Positions 41,880 to 51,544 are shown, numbered from the stretch's first letter. The stretch: 64,000 bases of DNA from SAR92 clade bacterium (GCA_014381985.1 JACNKP010000042.1:37881-101880); one strand, 5' to 3'. Notes: generated by a model from the sequence alone, not told the origin. A program made the numbers and translations.

Positions 41880-44800
41880 ATGTCTTACGCCGAACTCCAT
41901 TGCATTAGTAACTTTACCTTTTTGCGTGGTGCATCTCATCCTCGAGAGTTAGTCAACACAGCGTCAAACCTAGGGTACAAGGCTATAGCTATCACTGACG
42001 AATGCTCTTTGGCAGGAGTCGTAAAAGCACATGTCGCAGCACAAGAGTGCAGTTTGACGCTCATTATTGGCAGTGAATTTCAGCTTGATGGGCATAAATT
42101 GGTACTTCTGGTCACCAACCATCGCTCCTATTCTGAGCTTTCAGCATTGATAACACTGGCTCGCAGACGTAGTAAAAAAGGCAGTTATTCTCTGGAGTGG
42201 TCCGATCTAAGTCATAACCTAAGTCACACCCTGCTGATCTGGCTGCCTTCAGGTGAGCTTGACGCAGATCATCAAATAGGTGAAAAACTCAGTCATTGGT
42301 TTGCTGGCCGGCTTTGGATTGGCGTAGAGCACCTTCTTAATGGCAACGAAACTGAGCAGTATTACTATTATCGCAATCTCGCTGCACTTTGGCAGGTTCC
42401 TATGGTTGCCTGCGGTGATGTACATATGCACTGCAAGCAACGCCAATTATTACAGGATACGCTTACCGCTATACGCTTCAATTGCTCTGTTATGCAGCTA
42501 GGAAAACGTCGTTTTGCCAATGCCGAGCGACGGTTGCGCAGCCTGCCTCACCTCCAGAAAATCTACCCTCCGGCCCTATTAGCAGAAACTCTTGCCATCG
42601 CTAAACGTTGCCATTTTTCACTTGCTGAGCTTCGCTATGAGTACCCATCTAAAGTGGTTCCTGAGCATTTAACAGCGACTGAACAATTATGTTACTTGGT
42701 CGAGGAAGGCGTTAAGAAACGCTGGGCTAATGGGCCCTCAGAAGCAGTTAGCCAACAAATAAAACATGAGTTAACTGTGATATCTGAACTCAACTATGAA
42801 AGCTACTTTCTTACCGTACATGATCTAGTCGCCTTTGCCCGTAGTCGTAACATTCTCTGTCAGGGACGTGGATCCGCTGCTAATTCAGTCGTCTGCTACT
42901 GTCTATTTATAACGGAGATATCTCCCGATCAAATTTCACTGCTGTTTGAGCGCTTTATATCCAAAGAGCGAAGCGAACCACCTGATATTGACGTTGATTT
43001 TGAGCACGAGCGACGAGAAGAAGTAATACAGTATATCTACAAGCGCTATGGCCGAGAACATGCCGCAATTGCCGCTACAGTCATTACCTATAGGCCGCGC
43101 AGCGCAGTGCGTGATGTCGGTAAAGCCCTAGGCCTAGACCCTTTATTTATAGAGCAACTCAGTCAGTCACTATCTTGGTGGGATCGTCGTGCCGATCTGG
43201 AGAAACAGTTCAACGGCCAAGAGATTCAGACTAAAGGGGCAGACGGTAATGCTCGAATGATCGACCAGTTTTATCAGCTGCTGCAAGACATTCTTGGATT
43301 TCCTCGGCATTTATCACAGCACGTGGGCGGCTTTATCATCACTCGCAGCCCTATTAGCACTCTGGTTCCTCTTGAAAATGCCAGCATGCCAGACCGTACA
43401 GTCATTCAATGGGACAAAACAGATATCGAAGCGCTAGGGCTACTAAAAATAGATATCCTTGCTCTTGGTATGCTTACCGCCATTCATCGCTGCCTTGACC
43501 TTATTCAGCAACATCAAGGCATAAGTCTGAATATGCAAAGCATTCCCAAGGATGATACCCCTACCTTTGACATGCTCTGCAAAGCGGATAGTGTGGGTGT
43601 TTTTCAGATTGAATCTCGTGCACAGATGGCCATGTTGCCACGCTTAAGGCCACGCTGCTTTTATGATTTAGTCATAGAAATAGCGATTGTGCGCCCCGGC
43701 CCTATTCAGGGCGGCATGGTGCATCCCTATTTAAAGCGACGCCAAGGCCTAGAAGCCGTCAGGTACCCTAGTCCAGAGATCAAAGCGGTATTGGAGCGAA
43801 CCTTAGGCATTCCGGTGTTCCAAGAGCAGGTAATCCGCTTGGCAATGGTTGCCGCGGGGTTTTCAGGTGGCGAGGCTGATCAATTACGTCGTGCAATGGC
43901 CAGCTGGAGCAGCAAAGGCGGCAATAATAACCAACTTACACAGTTTGAACAAAAGCTCACTAAAGGCATGCTATCCCAAGGCTATAGTTTGGATTTTGCG
44001 CAGAGATTATTCAAGCAGATCCAAGGCTTTGGCGTCTATGGTTTCCCCGAGTCACACTCCGCTAGTTTTGCTCTGCTTGCTTATGTTTCGGCCTGGTTAA
44101 AATGCCACTATCCAGCGGCTTATTGTTGCGCCATTATGAATAGTCAACCGATGGGTTTTTACTCCTCATCACAGCTCATTCAAGACGCACAGCGTCATAA
44201 TATTCACGTTTCGCCTATTGACGTTAACTATAGCGAATGGGATCACACACTATACCGGGATATAACATTAGATAAGAAAGATAAACCTCTGATAAGATTG
44301 GGATTTAGAATAATAAAAGGATTGCCATACAAATCGGCAAAACGCATCTTTACCGCCCCCAGGCCCTTCGCGAATCTTGAGGATCTAGCCCTCAAAGCCC
44401 GCTTATCACAGGTAGACCTGAGCCTCCTTAGTAGCGCAGGAGCCTTACAATCATTAACAGAAAATCGCCGACAAGCTCACTGGCAAGCTCTAGCCATAAA
44501 CAACCACGGGCAACTGCTACAAAATGCTAGCATCGAACCCAATATAAACCTAAAGGAGCCTAGCGAAACGGATAACCTATATGCGGACTACAACACTACC
44601 GGTTTGACCTTAGGCCGGCACCCGATGAGTATCTTACGCGACCAATTTCCCATTTTTCGGCAGTGCAAACGCCACAGTGATTTGGCTGAATTGGGCCATC
44701 AACGATTTGTTCGCATGGCAGGCATAGTCACCGGAAAACAGCGCCCTGGGACAGCATCTGGAGTAATTTTTTTAACCTTAGAGGACGAAACAGGCAACAG

Positions 44801-44984
44801 CAACATCGTTATCTGGAAAAGCGTGCAACAGCGCTGCCGCCAAGCATTGCTCAAAGCGCAACTGCTAATGGTCAAAGGTGTAATCGAAACCGACGGCGAA
44901 GTGGTGCATATCATCGCCCAAGAACTCACCGACTGCAGCGAGCTACTCTATAAAACGACCATACGTTCACGAAATTTCAGGTAA
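41880..44984 (+). CDS. dnaE2: Error-prone DNA polymerase III alpha-like DnaE2 (ATG 41880 preferred to TTG 41865)
   Basis: MSYAELHCISNFTFLRGASHP PHP domain; GRGSAANSVVCYCL; PDIDVDFEHERREEVIQYIY; C-terminal OB fold. Confidence 0.95.
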   Translation: MSYAELHCISNFTFLRGASHPRELVNTASNLGYKAIAITDECSLAGVVKAHVAAQECSLTLIIGSEFQLDGHKLVLLVTNHRSYSELSALITLARRRSKKGSYSLEWSDLSHNLSHTLLIWLPSGELDADHQIGEKLSHWFAGRLWIGVEHLLNGNETEQYYYYRNLAALWQVPMVACGDVHMHCKQRQLLQDTLTAIRFNCSVMQLGKRRFANAERRLRSLPHLQKIYPPALLAETLAIAKRCHFSLAELRYEYPSKVVPEHLTATEQLCYLVEEGVKKRWANGPSEAVSQQIKHELTVISELNYESYFLTVHDLVAFARSRNILCQGRGSAANSVVCYCLFITEISPDQISLLFERFISKERSEPPDIDVDFEHERREEVIQYIYKRYGREHAAIAATVITYRPRSAVRDVGKALGLDPLFIEQLSQSLSWWDRRADLEKQFNGQEIQTKGADGNARMIDQFYQLLQDILGFPRHLSQHVGGFIITRSPISTLVPLENASMPDRTVIQWDKTDIEALGLLKIDILALGMLTAIHRCLDLIQQHQGISLNMQSIPKDDTPTFDMLCKADSVGVFQIESRAQMAMLPRLRPRCFYDLVIEIAIVRPGPIQGGMVHPYLKRRQGLEAVRYPSPEIKAVLERTLGIPVFQEQVIRLAMVAAGFSGGEADQLRRAMASWSSKGGNNNQLTQFEQKLTKGMLSQGYSLDFAQRLFKQIQGFGVYGFPESHSASFALLAYVSAWLKCHYPAAYCCAIMNSQPMGFYSSSQLIQDAQRHNIHVSPIDVNYSEWDHTLYRDITLDKKDKPLIRLGFRIIKGLPYKSAKRIFTAPRPFANLEDLALKARLSQVDLSLLSSAGALQSLTENRRQAHWQALAINNHGQLLQNASIEPNINLKEPSETDNLYADYNTTGLTLGRHPMSILRDQFPIFRQCKRHSDLAELGHQRFVRMAGIVTGKQRPGTASGVIFLTLEDETGNSNIVIWKSVQQRCRQALLKAQLLMVKGVIETDGEVVHIIAQELTDCSELLYKTTIRSRNFR

Positions 44985-45172
44985 GCTTAAGTGAAAGCGG
45001 TTACTGTGTTAAATAGACTGGCAAAGCAGGTTTTAATAGACCGTTTACAAAGCGGCATAGCTAACGCCATAATGATGCAAGCCTTTGATCCTAAAGGGGC
45101 TATTTTGTAATAGTCCTAGTCTTGACATGAGACTGAGCGCATCAAACAATAAAAAATGAGGGTAGTTATTTA

Positions 45173-46063
45173 ATGAAAAGTTTTTCAAATAAGGTTGCAG
45201 TGATCACCGGCGCCGGATCAGGCATGGGGCGTTACCTAGCCATATTGATGGCAAAAGCTGGCGCTAATGTCGCTATCTGTGAGATTAACGAAACGACACT
45301 AGCCGAAACTCACACCATGATGGCAGGCTATGGCGTTAATGTTTCCGTCCATGTCCTGGATGTTGCAGATAAAGCGGCCATTGAGGCCCTGCCCGCCCAA
45401 GTAATAGAGCAACACGGACAAGTGGACTTGGTCTTTAACAATGCGGGAGTCACCGTCGACTCTACATTTGAAGACATGTCTGAGACAGATTGGGATTGGG
45501 TAATGAACATCAACTTGCAGGGTGTTATTAATTCTACTCGTGCTTTCTTGCCGCACCTACAACAACGGCCTGAAGCTGCCCTAATTAATACGTCCTCAAT
45601 TTTTGGCATGATTACCGTACCCAATCAGTCGGTTTATCACACCGCAAAATTTGCTGTGCGCGGCTTTACAGAGTGCCTAGCCAAGGAGCTCAAAGACAGT
45701 AACGTGCAAATACACTGCGTACACCCCGGCCACATTGGTACTAACATTGTCACCAATGCTCGTATGAATAAGCGTGAAGACGCCATCAGTCCCATGCAAC
45801 AGATGATGGGCAAGCTCATCGGCATAGGTAGCACCCAGGAGGAAATGGCAGATTTCTTCCGCAATAACGGCATGCATCCAAGTCGAGCATCCAATATCAT
45901 CTTAAAGGGCGTACTTAAAAATCGTATGCGTATTTTTGTTGGCGCAGATGCCAAGCTTATGGATCTATCACAGAGATTATTCCCCATGCACTATGACAGA
46001 GTATTTCCGCTGTTTCAGATACCTCTAACACTGATGAGAAATAAAAAGCCTTTAAACTATTAA
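45173..46063 (+). CDS. SDR-family oxidoreductase
   Basis: VITGAGSGMGRYLAILMAKAGA; FNNAGVT; YHTAKFAVRGFTE. Confidence 0.92.
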   Translation: MKSFSNKVAVITGAGSGMGRYLAILMAKAGANVAICEINETTLAETHTMMAGYGVNVSVHVLDVADKAAIEALPAQVIEQHGQVDLVFNNAGVTVDSTFEDMSETDWDWVMNINLQGVINSTRAFLPHLQQRPEAALINTSSIFGMITVPNQSVYHTAKFAVRGFTECLAKELKDSNVQIHCVHPGHIGTNIVTNARMNKREDAISPMQQMMGKLIGIGSTQEEMADFFRNNGMHPSRASNIILKGVLKNRMRIFVGADAKLMDLSQRLFPMHYDRVFPLFQIPLTLMRNKKPLNY

Positions 46064-46091
46064 CGCTAACCAATAAGAGATAACTATAAAA

Positions 46092-47582
46092 ATGCAAATA
46101 GAGCATACGGATGTTGTCATTGTAGGTGCTGGCCTTTCAGGCATTGGTGCCGCATATCACCTCACTAAGCAGTGCCCCGGCCATAAGTACCTAATTTTAG
46201 AGAGCCGTGGCGCTATTGGCGGCACCTGGGATCTTTTTCGTTATCCTGGCATTCGCTCAGACAGTGACATGCATACGCTAGGCTACAGTTTCAAACCTTG
46301 GAATAGCGCAAAAGCGATTGCCGATGGTCCTTCGATTCTTAGCTATGTACGCGAGACAGCCACTGACAACAATATTGAAGAAAAAATTCGTTACAGCAGC
46401 AAATTAACCAGTGCCAACTGGGACAGTGAAACCAGCCTTTGGACGCTAACCGTCGCTCAGACAGATACCGGCGAGAGCGTACAAATTAGCTGTAACTTTT
46501 TACACATGTGCGCCGGCTACTACAGCTATGAGCAGGCTCATGACCCGCAATTTCCATCGGTTGACGCCTTTAAAGGCAAGCTGATACATCCTCAGTTTTG
46601 GCCAGAAGATTTAAGCTATGAAAATAAAAAGGTCGTTGTCATCGGCTCGGGAGCAACCGCGGTTACTCTAGTACCCTCTATGGCGGAAAAAGCCGCTAGT
46701 GTGACCATGCTACAACGCTCTCCCACCTATATTGTTTCGCGCCCCTCAGAGGACTGGTTTGCCAATGGATTGCGTAAACTGCTGCCCCATACTTGGGCCT
46801 ACGCCCTAACACGCCTGCGCAACACACGACTTCAAGAACTTCTTTATAAACAAACACGTAAGAGGCCAGAAAAAGTTAAAAAGACCATACTTGATATGAT
46901 CCGCAAAGAGCTTGGCCCCGACTACGATGTCGACAAACATTTTACTCCTAGCTACAACCCTTGGGACCAAAGACTATGCCTGGTGCCGGACAGCGATCTG
47001 TTCACCGCCATTAAGAATGGCAGCGCCACTGTGGTCACTGATCACATAGATAGCTTTACAGAGAATGGCATTCAGCTTAAATCCGGTGAGCATCTGGATG
47101 CTGACATCATTGTCAGTGCCACTGGTTTGCAGCTCGTAATGATGGGCGGCGCAAACATATCTGTTGATGGAAAGGCCGTAGATTTTTCAAAACTGTGGAC
47201 CTACAAAGGTTTAATGGTCTCTGATGTGCCCAATATGGTCTCCACCTTTGGCTACATTAACGCTTCCTGGACGCTGCGCGCAGACTTAACTGCCGAATGG
47301 GTATGCAGAACGCTCAACCACATGACTGACACCAACACCACCAGTGTTGTCCCAGTGGTACCCACAAACTTGCACGACATGCCAGCAAGAAGCTGGATCG
47401 CTGACTTCCCTGCAGGTTATATGCAACGCATGATGCACCTGTTCCCAAAGCAAGGTGATCAAGAGCCATGGATTAACACTCAAGACTTCCGTAGAGACCG
47501 CTCACTCTTTAATCAACCACTGGCCAGTGATGATGCCCTGCATTTCAGCACGCCCGCACAACCTGCTGCCAAAAGCGCTTAA
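46092..47582 (+). CDS. Flavin-containing / Baeyer-Villiger-type monooxygenase
   Basis: VVIVGAGLSGIGAAYHLTKQCPGHKYLILESRGAIGGTWDLFRYPGIRSDSDMHTLGY; VVVIGSGATAVTLVPSMAEKAASVTMLQRSPTY. Confidence 0.92.
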   Translation: MQIEHTDVVIVGAGLSGIGAAYHLTKQCPGHKYLILESRGAIGGTWDLFRYPGIRSDSDMHTLGYSFKPWNSAKAIADGPSILSYVRETATDNNIEEKIRYSSKLTSANWDSETSLWTLTVAQTDTGESVQISCNFLHMCAGYYSYEQAHDPQFPSVDAFKGKLIHPQFWPEDLSYENKKVVVIGSGATAVTLVPSMAEKAASVTMLQRSPTYIVSRPSEDWFANGLRKLLPHTWAYALTRLRNTRLQELLYKQTRKRPEKVKKTILDMIRKELGPDYDVDKHFTPSYNPWDQRLCLVPDSDLFTAIKNGSATVVTDHIDSFTENGIQLKSGEHLDADIIVSATGLQLVMMGGANISVDGKAVDFSKLWTYKGLMVSDVPNMVSTFGYINASWTLRADLTAEWVCRTLNHMTDTNTTSVVPVVPTNLHDMPARSWIADFPAGYMQRMMHLFPKQGDQEPWINTQDFRRDRSLFNQPLASDDALHFSTPAQPAAKSA

Positions 47583-47617
47583 TACGTCACCAGAGAACCG
47601 GCCATTTGTTTAGGCCC

Positions 47618-47649
47618 TTGACTCTGGTCTATACTCCAGACTTTATAAT
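47618..47649 (+). promoter_or_regulatory. MerR-type promoter (TTGACT -20 bp- TATAAT) with dyad
   Basis: TTGACT CTGGTCTATACTCCAGACTT TATAAT; elongated 20-bp spacer with CTGG/CCAG dyad, just upstream of the MerR gene. Confidence 0.8.
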
Positions 47650-47670
47650 TTGGTTATGACGTCAAATACT

Positions 47671-48078
47671 ATGCTTAAAATTGGAGAATTGGCACAGCGT
47701 ACAGGCATCTCCCGCGATGCTCTACGCTTCTATGAAAAGCATGGGCTTATTACGCCAACCGCACGGACTGACTCGGGCTACCGCCTTTACTCTAAGTCTG
47801 ATGTACTGCGTATTAGCTTTATTCTCAGCGCTAAAGAAGTCGGGTTTACGCTCAATGAAGTACATCAGCTATTGGAACTTGAAGTCACCAAAGACAAAAA
47901 ATCTTGCCAAGATGTAAAAGAATTTGTGGACAACAAAATACAGGTGGTTAATCAGCGCCTGATTGAAATGAAAAAGATTAAGCAGTCATTGAAAACCCTT
48001 AGTGTTGCCTGCTGTGGCGGCGATGAGCCTGCCACCCACTGCACCATTTTGGGTGCTTTAAACACACATAATAGGTAG
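47671..48078 (+). CDS. MerR-family metal-responsive regulator (ZntR-like)
   Basis: LKIGELAQRTGISRDALRFYEKHGLITPTARTDSGYRLYS; Cys-rich C-terminus ACCGGDEPATHC. Confidence 0.9.
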   Translation: MLKIGELAQRTGISRDALRFYEKHGLITPTARTDSGYRLYSKSDVLRISFILSAKEVGFTLNEVHQLLELEVTKDKKSCQDVKEFVDNKIQVVNQRLIEMKKIKQSLKTLSVACCGGDEPATHCTILGALNTHNR

Positions 48079-48084
48079 CAACGC

Positions 48085-49173
48085 ATGCCTTTAATTGAAA
48101 ATTTTGTCGGTCTTTTTATTGAATCTGCGCCATGGCTGCTCATGGGCTTTACTGTTGCAGGACTCATGAAAGCATTTGTACCCAGCGAACTACTCGCCAA
48201 ACACCTCGGTGAACCTGGTTTGATGGCCACCGTTAAAGCGGCCCTTCTGGGCGCACCCCTGCCACTTTGCTCCTGCGGCGTCATTCCCGCCGCCCTTGGC
48301 CTACGCCGCAGTGGCGCCTCTAAAGCCGCCACTACCTCATTCTTGATATCTACACCAGAGACAGGCGTTGACTCAGTAACTGTCTCTTACGCAATGTTAG
48401 GGCCGTTTATGGCCGTTATTCGACCTATTGCAGCCATATCTACCGCAATCACTGCTGGATTGTTAGTGGGCGCCGACAAGGACGAGCCTGCGCCAATCAC
48501 TTCAGAGCCTGTTCAATCCTGTTGCGCCAATAAAACGCCCGAACCCGAGCCAAGCTGCTGCAGTGAACTCGATGCCGAAACAAGCGCACCTGAAACTATA
48601 GCTACGCGACTAAAGGACAGCATGACATTTACCTTTGTCGACCTCATAAAAGATATTAGCCTATGGCTGCTGATTGGCCTGGGCATTGCCGCGGCGGTTA
48701 AAACCTATGTACCCACCGAATTTTTAGCTCAGTGGGGTGATGGTTTTATGGCCTTTGTGGTTATGGCCCTGATTGGCGTACCCATGTACATCTGCGCCCT
48801 AGCTTCTACCCCAATTGCCGCTGGCTTGTTGTTTTCAGGCATATCGCCAGGTGCGACATTAGTATTTATGCTGGTTGGGCCTGCCACCAACATCGCCACC
48901 ATGGGTTTGGTTAAGCGTGAACTAGGCAATCGCGCCCTCGCGGCCTATTTGGGCAGTGTTGTCGGGGTTGGCTTTGCCTTTGGCTATCTAACCAACTACC
49001 TAGCCGACCAATGGAACATTGATTTTCTAGCTCAAACTCAGACCGCTCATGCTATGGGTAATTCGCTCTTAGCAACAGCTTCAGCACTCGTGCTCGCCGG
49101 GTTAATGATTTATGCCTTGGGATCTAAGTACCTCACCAACTTCAAAACAAACACACCCGCCACTCATGGATAA
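48085..49173 (+). CDS. SO_0444-type Cu/Zn efflux permease (YraQ/DUF318-like)
   Basis: APLPLCSCGVIPAALGLRRSGASKAATTSFLISTPETGVDS; Cys pairs CCANKTPEPEPSCC; 7 bp after the MerR gene. Confidence 0.85.
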   Translation: MPLIENFVGLFIESAPWLLMGFTVAGLMKAFVPSELLAKHLGEPGLMATVKAALLGAPLPLCSCGVIPAALGLRRSGASKAATTSFLISTPETGVDSVTVSYAMLGPFMAVIRPIAAISTAITAGLLVGADKDEPAPITSEPVQSCCANKTPEPEPSCCSELDAETSAPETIATRLKDSMTFTFVDLIKDISLWLLIGLGIAAAVKTYVPTEFLAQWGDGFMAFVVMALIGVPMYICALASTPIAAGLLFSGISPGATLVFMLVGPATNIATMGLVKRELGNRALAAYLGSVVGVGFAFGYLTNYLADQWNIDFLAQTQTAHAMGNSLLATASALVLAGLMIYALGSKYLTNFKTNTPATHG

Positions 49174-49197
49174 ACAGCACCAGAAAGGTCTTATTTA

Positions 49198-49740
49198 ATG
49201 CAGGTAAATAAAGATACTTTAATGGTTGGCTTAGGCCTGCTACTTATTTGTCTAGGCGCTATGGTTAGCATTGACTTGCCGTGGAAAGGCAGCGCAATAC
49301 CCATCACAGGGCAAAGCCTTGCGGTGCTGGTTGTAGGGTTTGTGCTAGGACGTAAACGAGGGCTGCTGGTCATTGCCATTTATCTGATTGCAGGTTTAGC
49401 TGGCTTGCCTGTGTTTGCCAAAGGCGCCTCAGGAATAGACACATTGTTGGGCGGCAGTGGCGGCTTTTTGTACGGTTTTTTAGTTGGCGGTTATGTTTGT
49501 GGGGCACTGCAAGAGAACGGATTTGGGGACAGCTTTGCCGAGGGTTTAATCGTCATGGCGATTGGAACTGCACTGATTTTAATCTGTGGCATTGCCCAAC
49601 TGACCTATTTATACGGGCTTGAAAAAGCATTAGAGTATGGGTTTTGGCCATTTTGGCCAGGCGCGCTCGTGAAAATTATTTTAGGTGCAGTGATTATTTA
49701 TTACATGCCTAAAGATGGAACTAGCAGCGGCCGAGAATAA
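49198..49740 (+). CDS. bioY: BioY-family biotin transporter component
   Basis: PITGQSLAVLVVGFVLGRKRGLLVIAIYLIAGLAGLPVFAKG..G...LLGGSGGFLYGF. Confidence 0.88.
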   Translation: MQVNKDTLMVGLGLLLICLGAMVSIDLPWKGSAIPITGQSLAVLVVGFVLGRKRGLLVIAIYLIAGLAGLPVFAKGASGIDTLLGGSGGFLYGFLVGGYVCGALQENGFGDSFAEGLIVMAIGTALILICGIAQLTYLYGLEKALEYGFWPFWPGALVKIILGAVIIYYMPKDGTSSGRE

Positions 49741-49909
49741 AGGCTCTACTCCAGAGCTAATAGAGTATCGTGAGTCGATTGAATCAAATGTGCTATCCTT
49801 ACTTAACAGCCACACCTTGATATATCTATTACACGTGCAGGGTTGAAACGAGAATTTAACGGATGAATATCCTCTTGTAGAAAATTGCATTTTTTAATGA
49901 AAGGAACGA

Positions 49910-50446
49910 ATTATAAAAGCGAAATTCAACCAAAGCGCTCTTAAACTCACGCTCGTATCGGCCATGGTACTTGGCTCCGCTGCTCTTAGTGTTTATACCC
50001 ACGCTGGCTCAAGTACTTCAACCATGAACGTTAGCGTATCGGTTGTACATTCCTGCTCTATGGACTCCAGCCCAATGGCATTCGGAGCCTATGACGGTTT
50101 TGTCGCAAATGCTTCGACCGCTCTTGAAGCCACGGCCACGGTAGTTTCGACCTGCACCTCAGGCGCAGCGGCCCTGATCACTATGAATGCTGGTGCCTCC
50201 GCAGGATCAGGTTCGGCTGATGCGCCAGTTCGTCGAATGACTGCTGGAGCGGAAAAGTATCTAGTCTATCAAGTTTATTCAGATGTCGCTCGCGGCACGG
50301 TATGGGGAAATACCTCCCCCACAGGTGTGGCGCTTACCGGAACTGGCGTCTCTCAAACCCTTACTGCCTATGGTAGCGTCCCGGCAGCGCAACCAGCGGC
50401 CCAAGGGGTTTACAGTGACCAGCTCAGCGTCACAATTACTTACTGA
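49910..50446 (+). CDS. Secreted spore-coat-protein-U (SCPU) domain protein, with probable non-ATG start
   Basis: Mature region STSTMNVSVSVVHSCSMDSSPMAFGAYDG...GVYSDQLSVTITY is SCPU-like. The signal-peptide frame opens at ATT 49910/ATA 49913; the first canonical ATG (49964) lies inside the hydrophobic core. Confidence 0.75.
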   Translation: MIKAKFNQSALKLTLVSAMVLGSAALSVYTHAGSSTSTMNVSVSVVHSCSMDSSPMAFGAYDGFVANASTALEATATVVSTCTSGAAALITMNAGASAGSGSADAPVRRMTAGAEKYLVYQVYSDVARGTVWGNTSPTGVALTGTGVSQTLTAYGSVPAAQPAAQGVYSDQLSVTITY

Positions 50447-50467
50447 TGCTGACACGATCACTGACAC

Positions 50468-50491
50468 AGGCCCCTTGTGGCCTATTTTTTT
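50468..50491 (+). terminator. Rho-independent terminator after SCPU gene
   Basis: AGGCC-ccttgt-GGCCT-aTTTTTTT. Confidence 0.8.
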
Positions 50492-50881
50492 GTTGCCTGG
50501 AGCCGGCATCGCAACCGCCACCTCTATTGGTCCGAGAGGTAATTGTTAGGTTTTAAGGTATCTGCGGCGGTTATTATAGTATTTCAGAGTAAAGTATACC
50601 TACATAGTTTATCGGTCTATCCTCCTGCTATATAGTAACTAAGCCTCTGTTTTTACGGGTTTTTTTATGGTCGTTATATTTATAGCCGTATAGGCACAAT
50701 AATGGGTACAACCCCACTTGGCGCAAAGTACTTTTACTCTTAACAACTACTCTTCTTCCGACACAGTCTCTTTCCAATATGTATATACCCTCCTTAAAAA
50801 ATCAGACTGCTTGGGACTACAGCTTTAACTCATAGGAAAAACTGTTAGCTTAATTAACCATTATGTGTTAGTGTATGCAGT

Positions 50882-51544
50882 ATGAAAAAACCAGTAAAAG
50901 CATTAGGAAATGTAACTCGTCAGGCAAATAAAAAATTGCGTCGTGAACGTATATTTAATATAGCCAAGCGTCTAATAGCTGAAAAAGGTTTAGAAGACTT
51001 TACTATAAGTGAACTTGCCGAAGAGGCTGGGGTTACTACGCCAACGATTCACAACCTATTCGGAAAAAAAAGTGACATCATTAAAGAGCTGGTCTCGAAT
51101 TTAATTGAAGACATGCAGAGTATTACCCTCAACCCGCCTATCGATCCTATTGAAAATACAAAGTTCTTCGTCAATAACGTGGCTGCCGCCTTCGAGAAAG
51201 ATATAAACTTTTATCGCGCCGCACTTATGTCTGCAGAGCACCTAAAGTTGTTTGACCCTAGAATTCCAGGTGGACCTTTCCAGCAAGCACAGCAACTGGC
51301 AGCACCGAGAAAGGAGTGGTATGAGAGCGGGTTGCTTTTAGGAAATGTCGAACCCAGCATAATTATGAAAAAAGTTCACGATAGCAACCGACTTGCCCGA
51401 ATTGACTGGGTTCTCGGCTACATTGATTTGAATCAATTTCGTCACAAGGCCATGAAGGGCATACTTTTGGTGTACGCGGCCGATGCCAGTCCCGAGCTTC
51501 ACGTTTTGTTGATTGAAGAAATTAACAGACTCAACAGCCTGTAG
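50882..51544 (+). CDS. TetR/AcrR-family regulator (paralogue of 57779-58450)
   Basis: HTH: FTISELAEEAGVTTPTIHNLFGKKSDIIKELV. Confidence 0.9.
   Translation: MKKPVKALGNVTRQANKKLRRERIFNIAKRLIAEKGLEDFTISELAEEAGVTTPTIHNLFGKKSDIIKELVSNLIEDMQSITLNPPIDPIENTKFFVNNVAAAFEKDINFYRAALMSAEHLKLFDPRIPGGPFQQAQQLAAPRKEWYESGLLLGNVEPSIIMKKVHDSNRLARIDWVLGYIDLNQFRHKAMKGILLVYAADASPELHVLLIEEINRLNSL

Noticed and set aside
45299-45987. Minus-strand ORFs of 85-116 aa
   Set aside because: Antisense to an intact SDR gene; no independent support.
48085-48332. 126-aa minus-strand ORF (47952..48332)
   Set aside because: Spans antisense across the MerR/permease junction; both sense genes are clearly coding.
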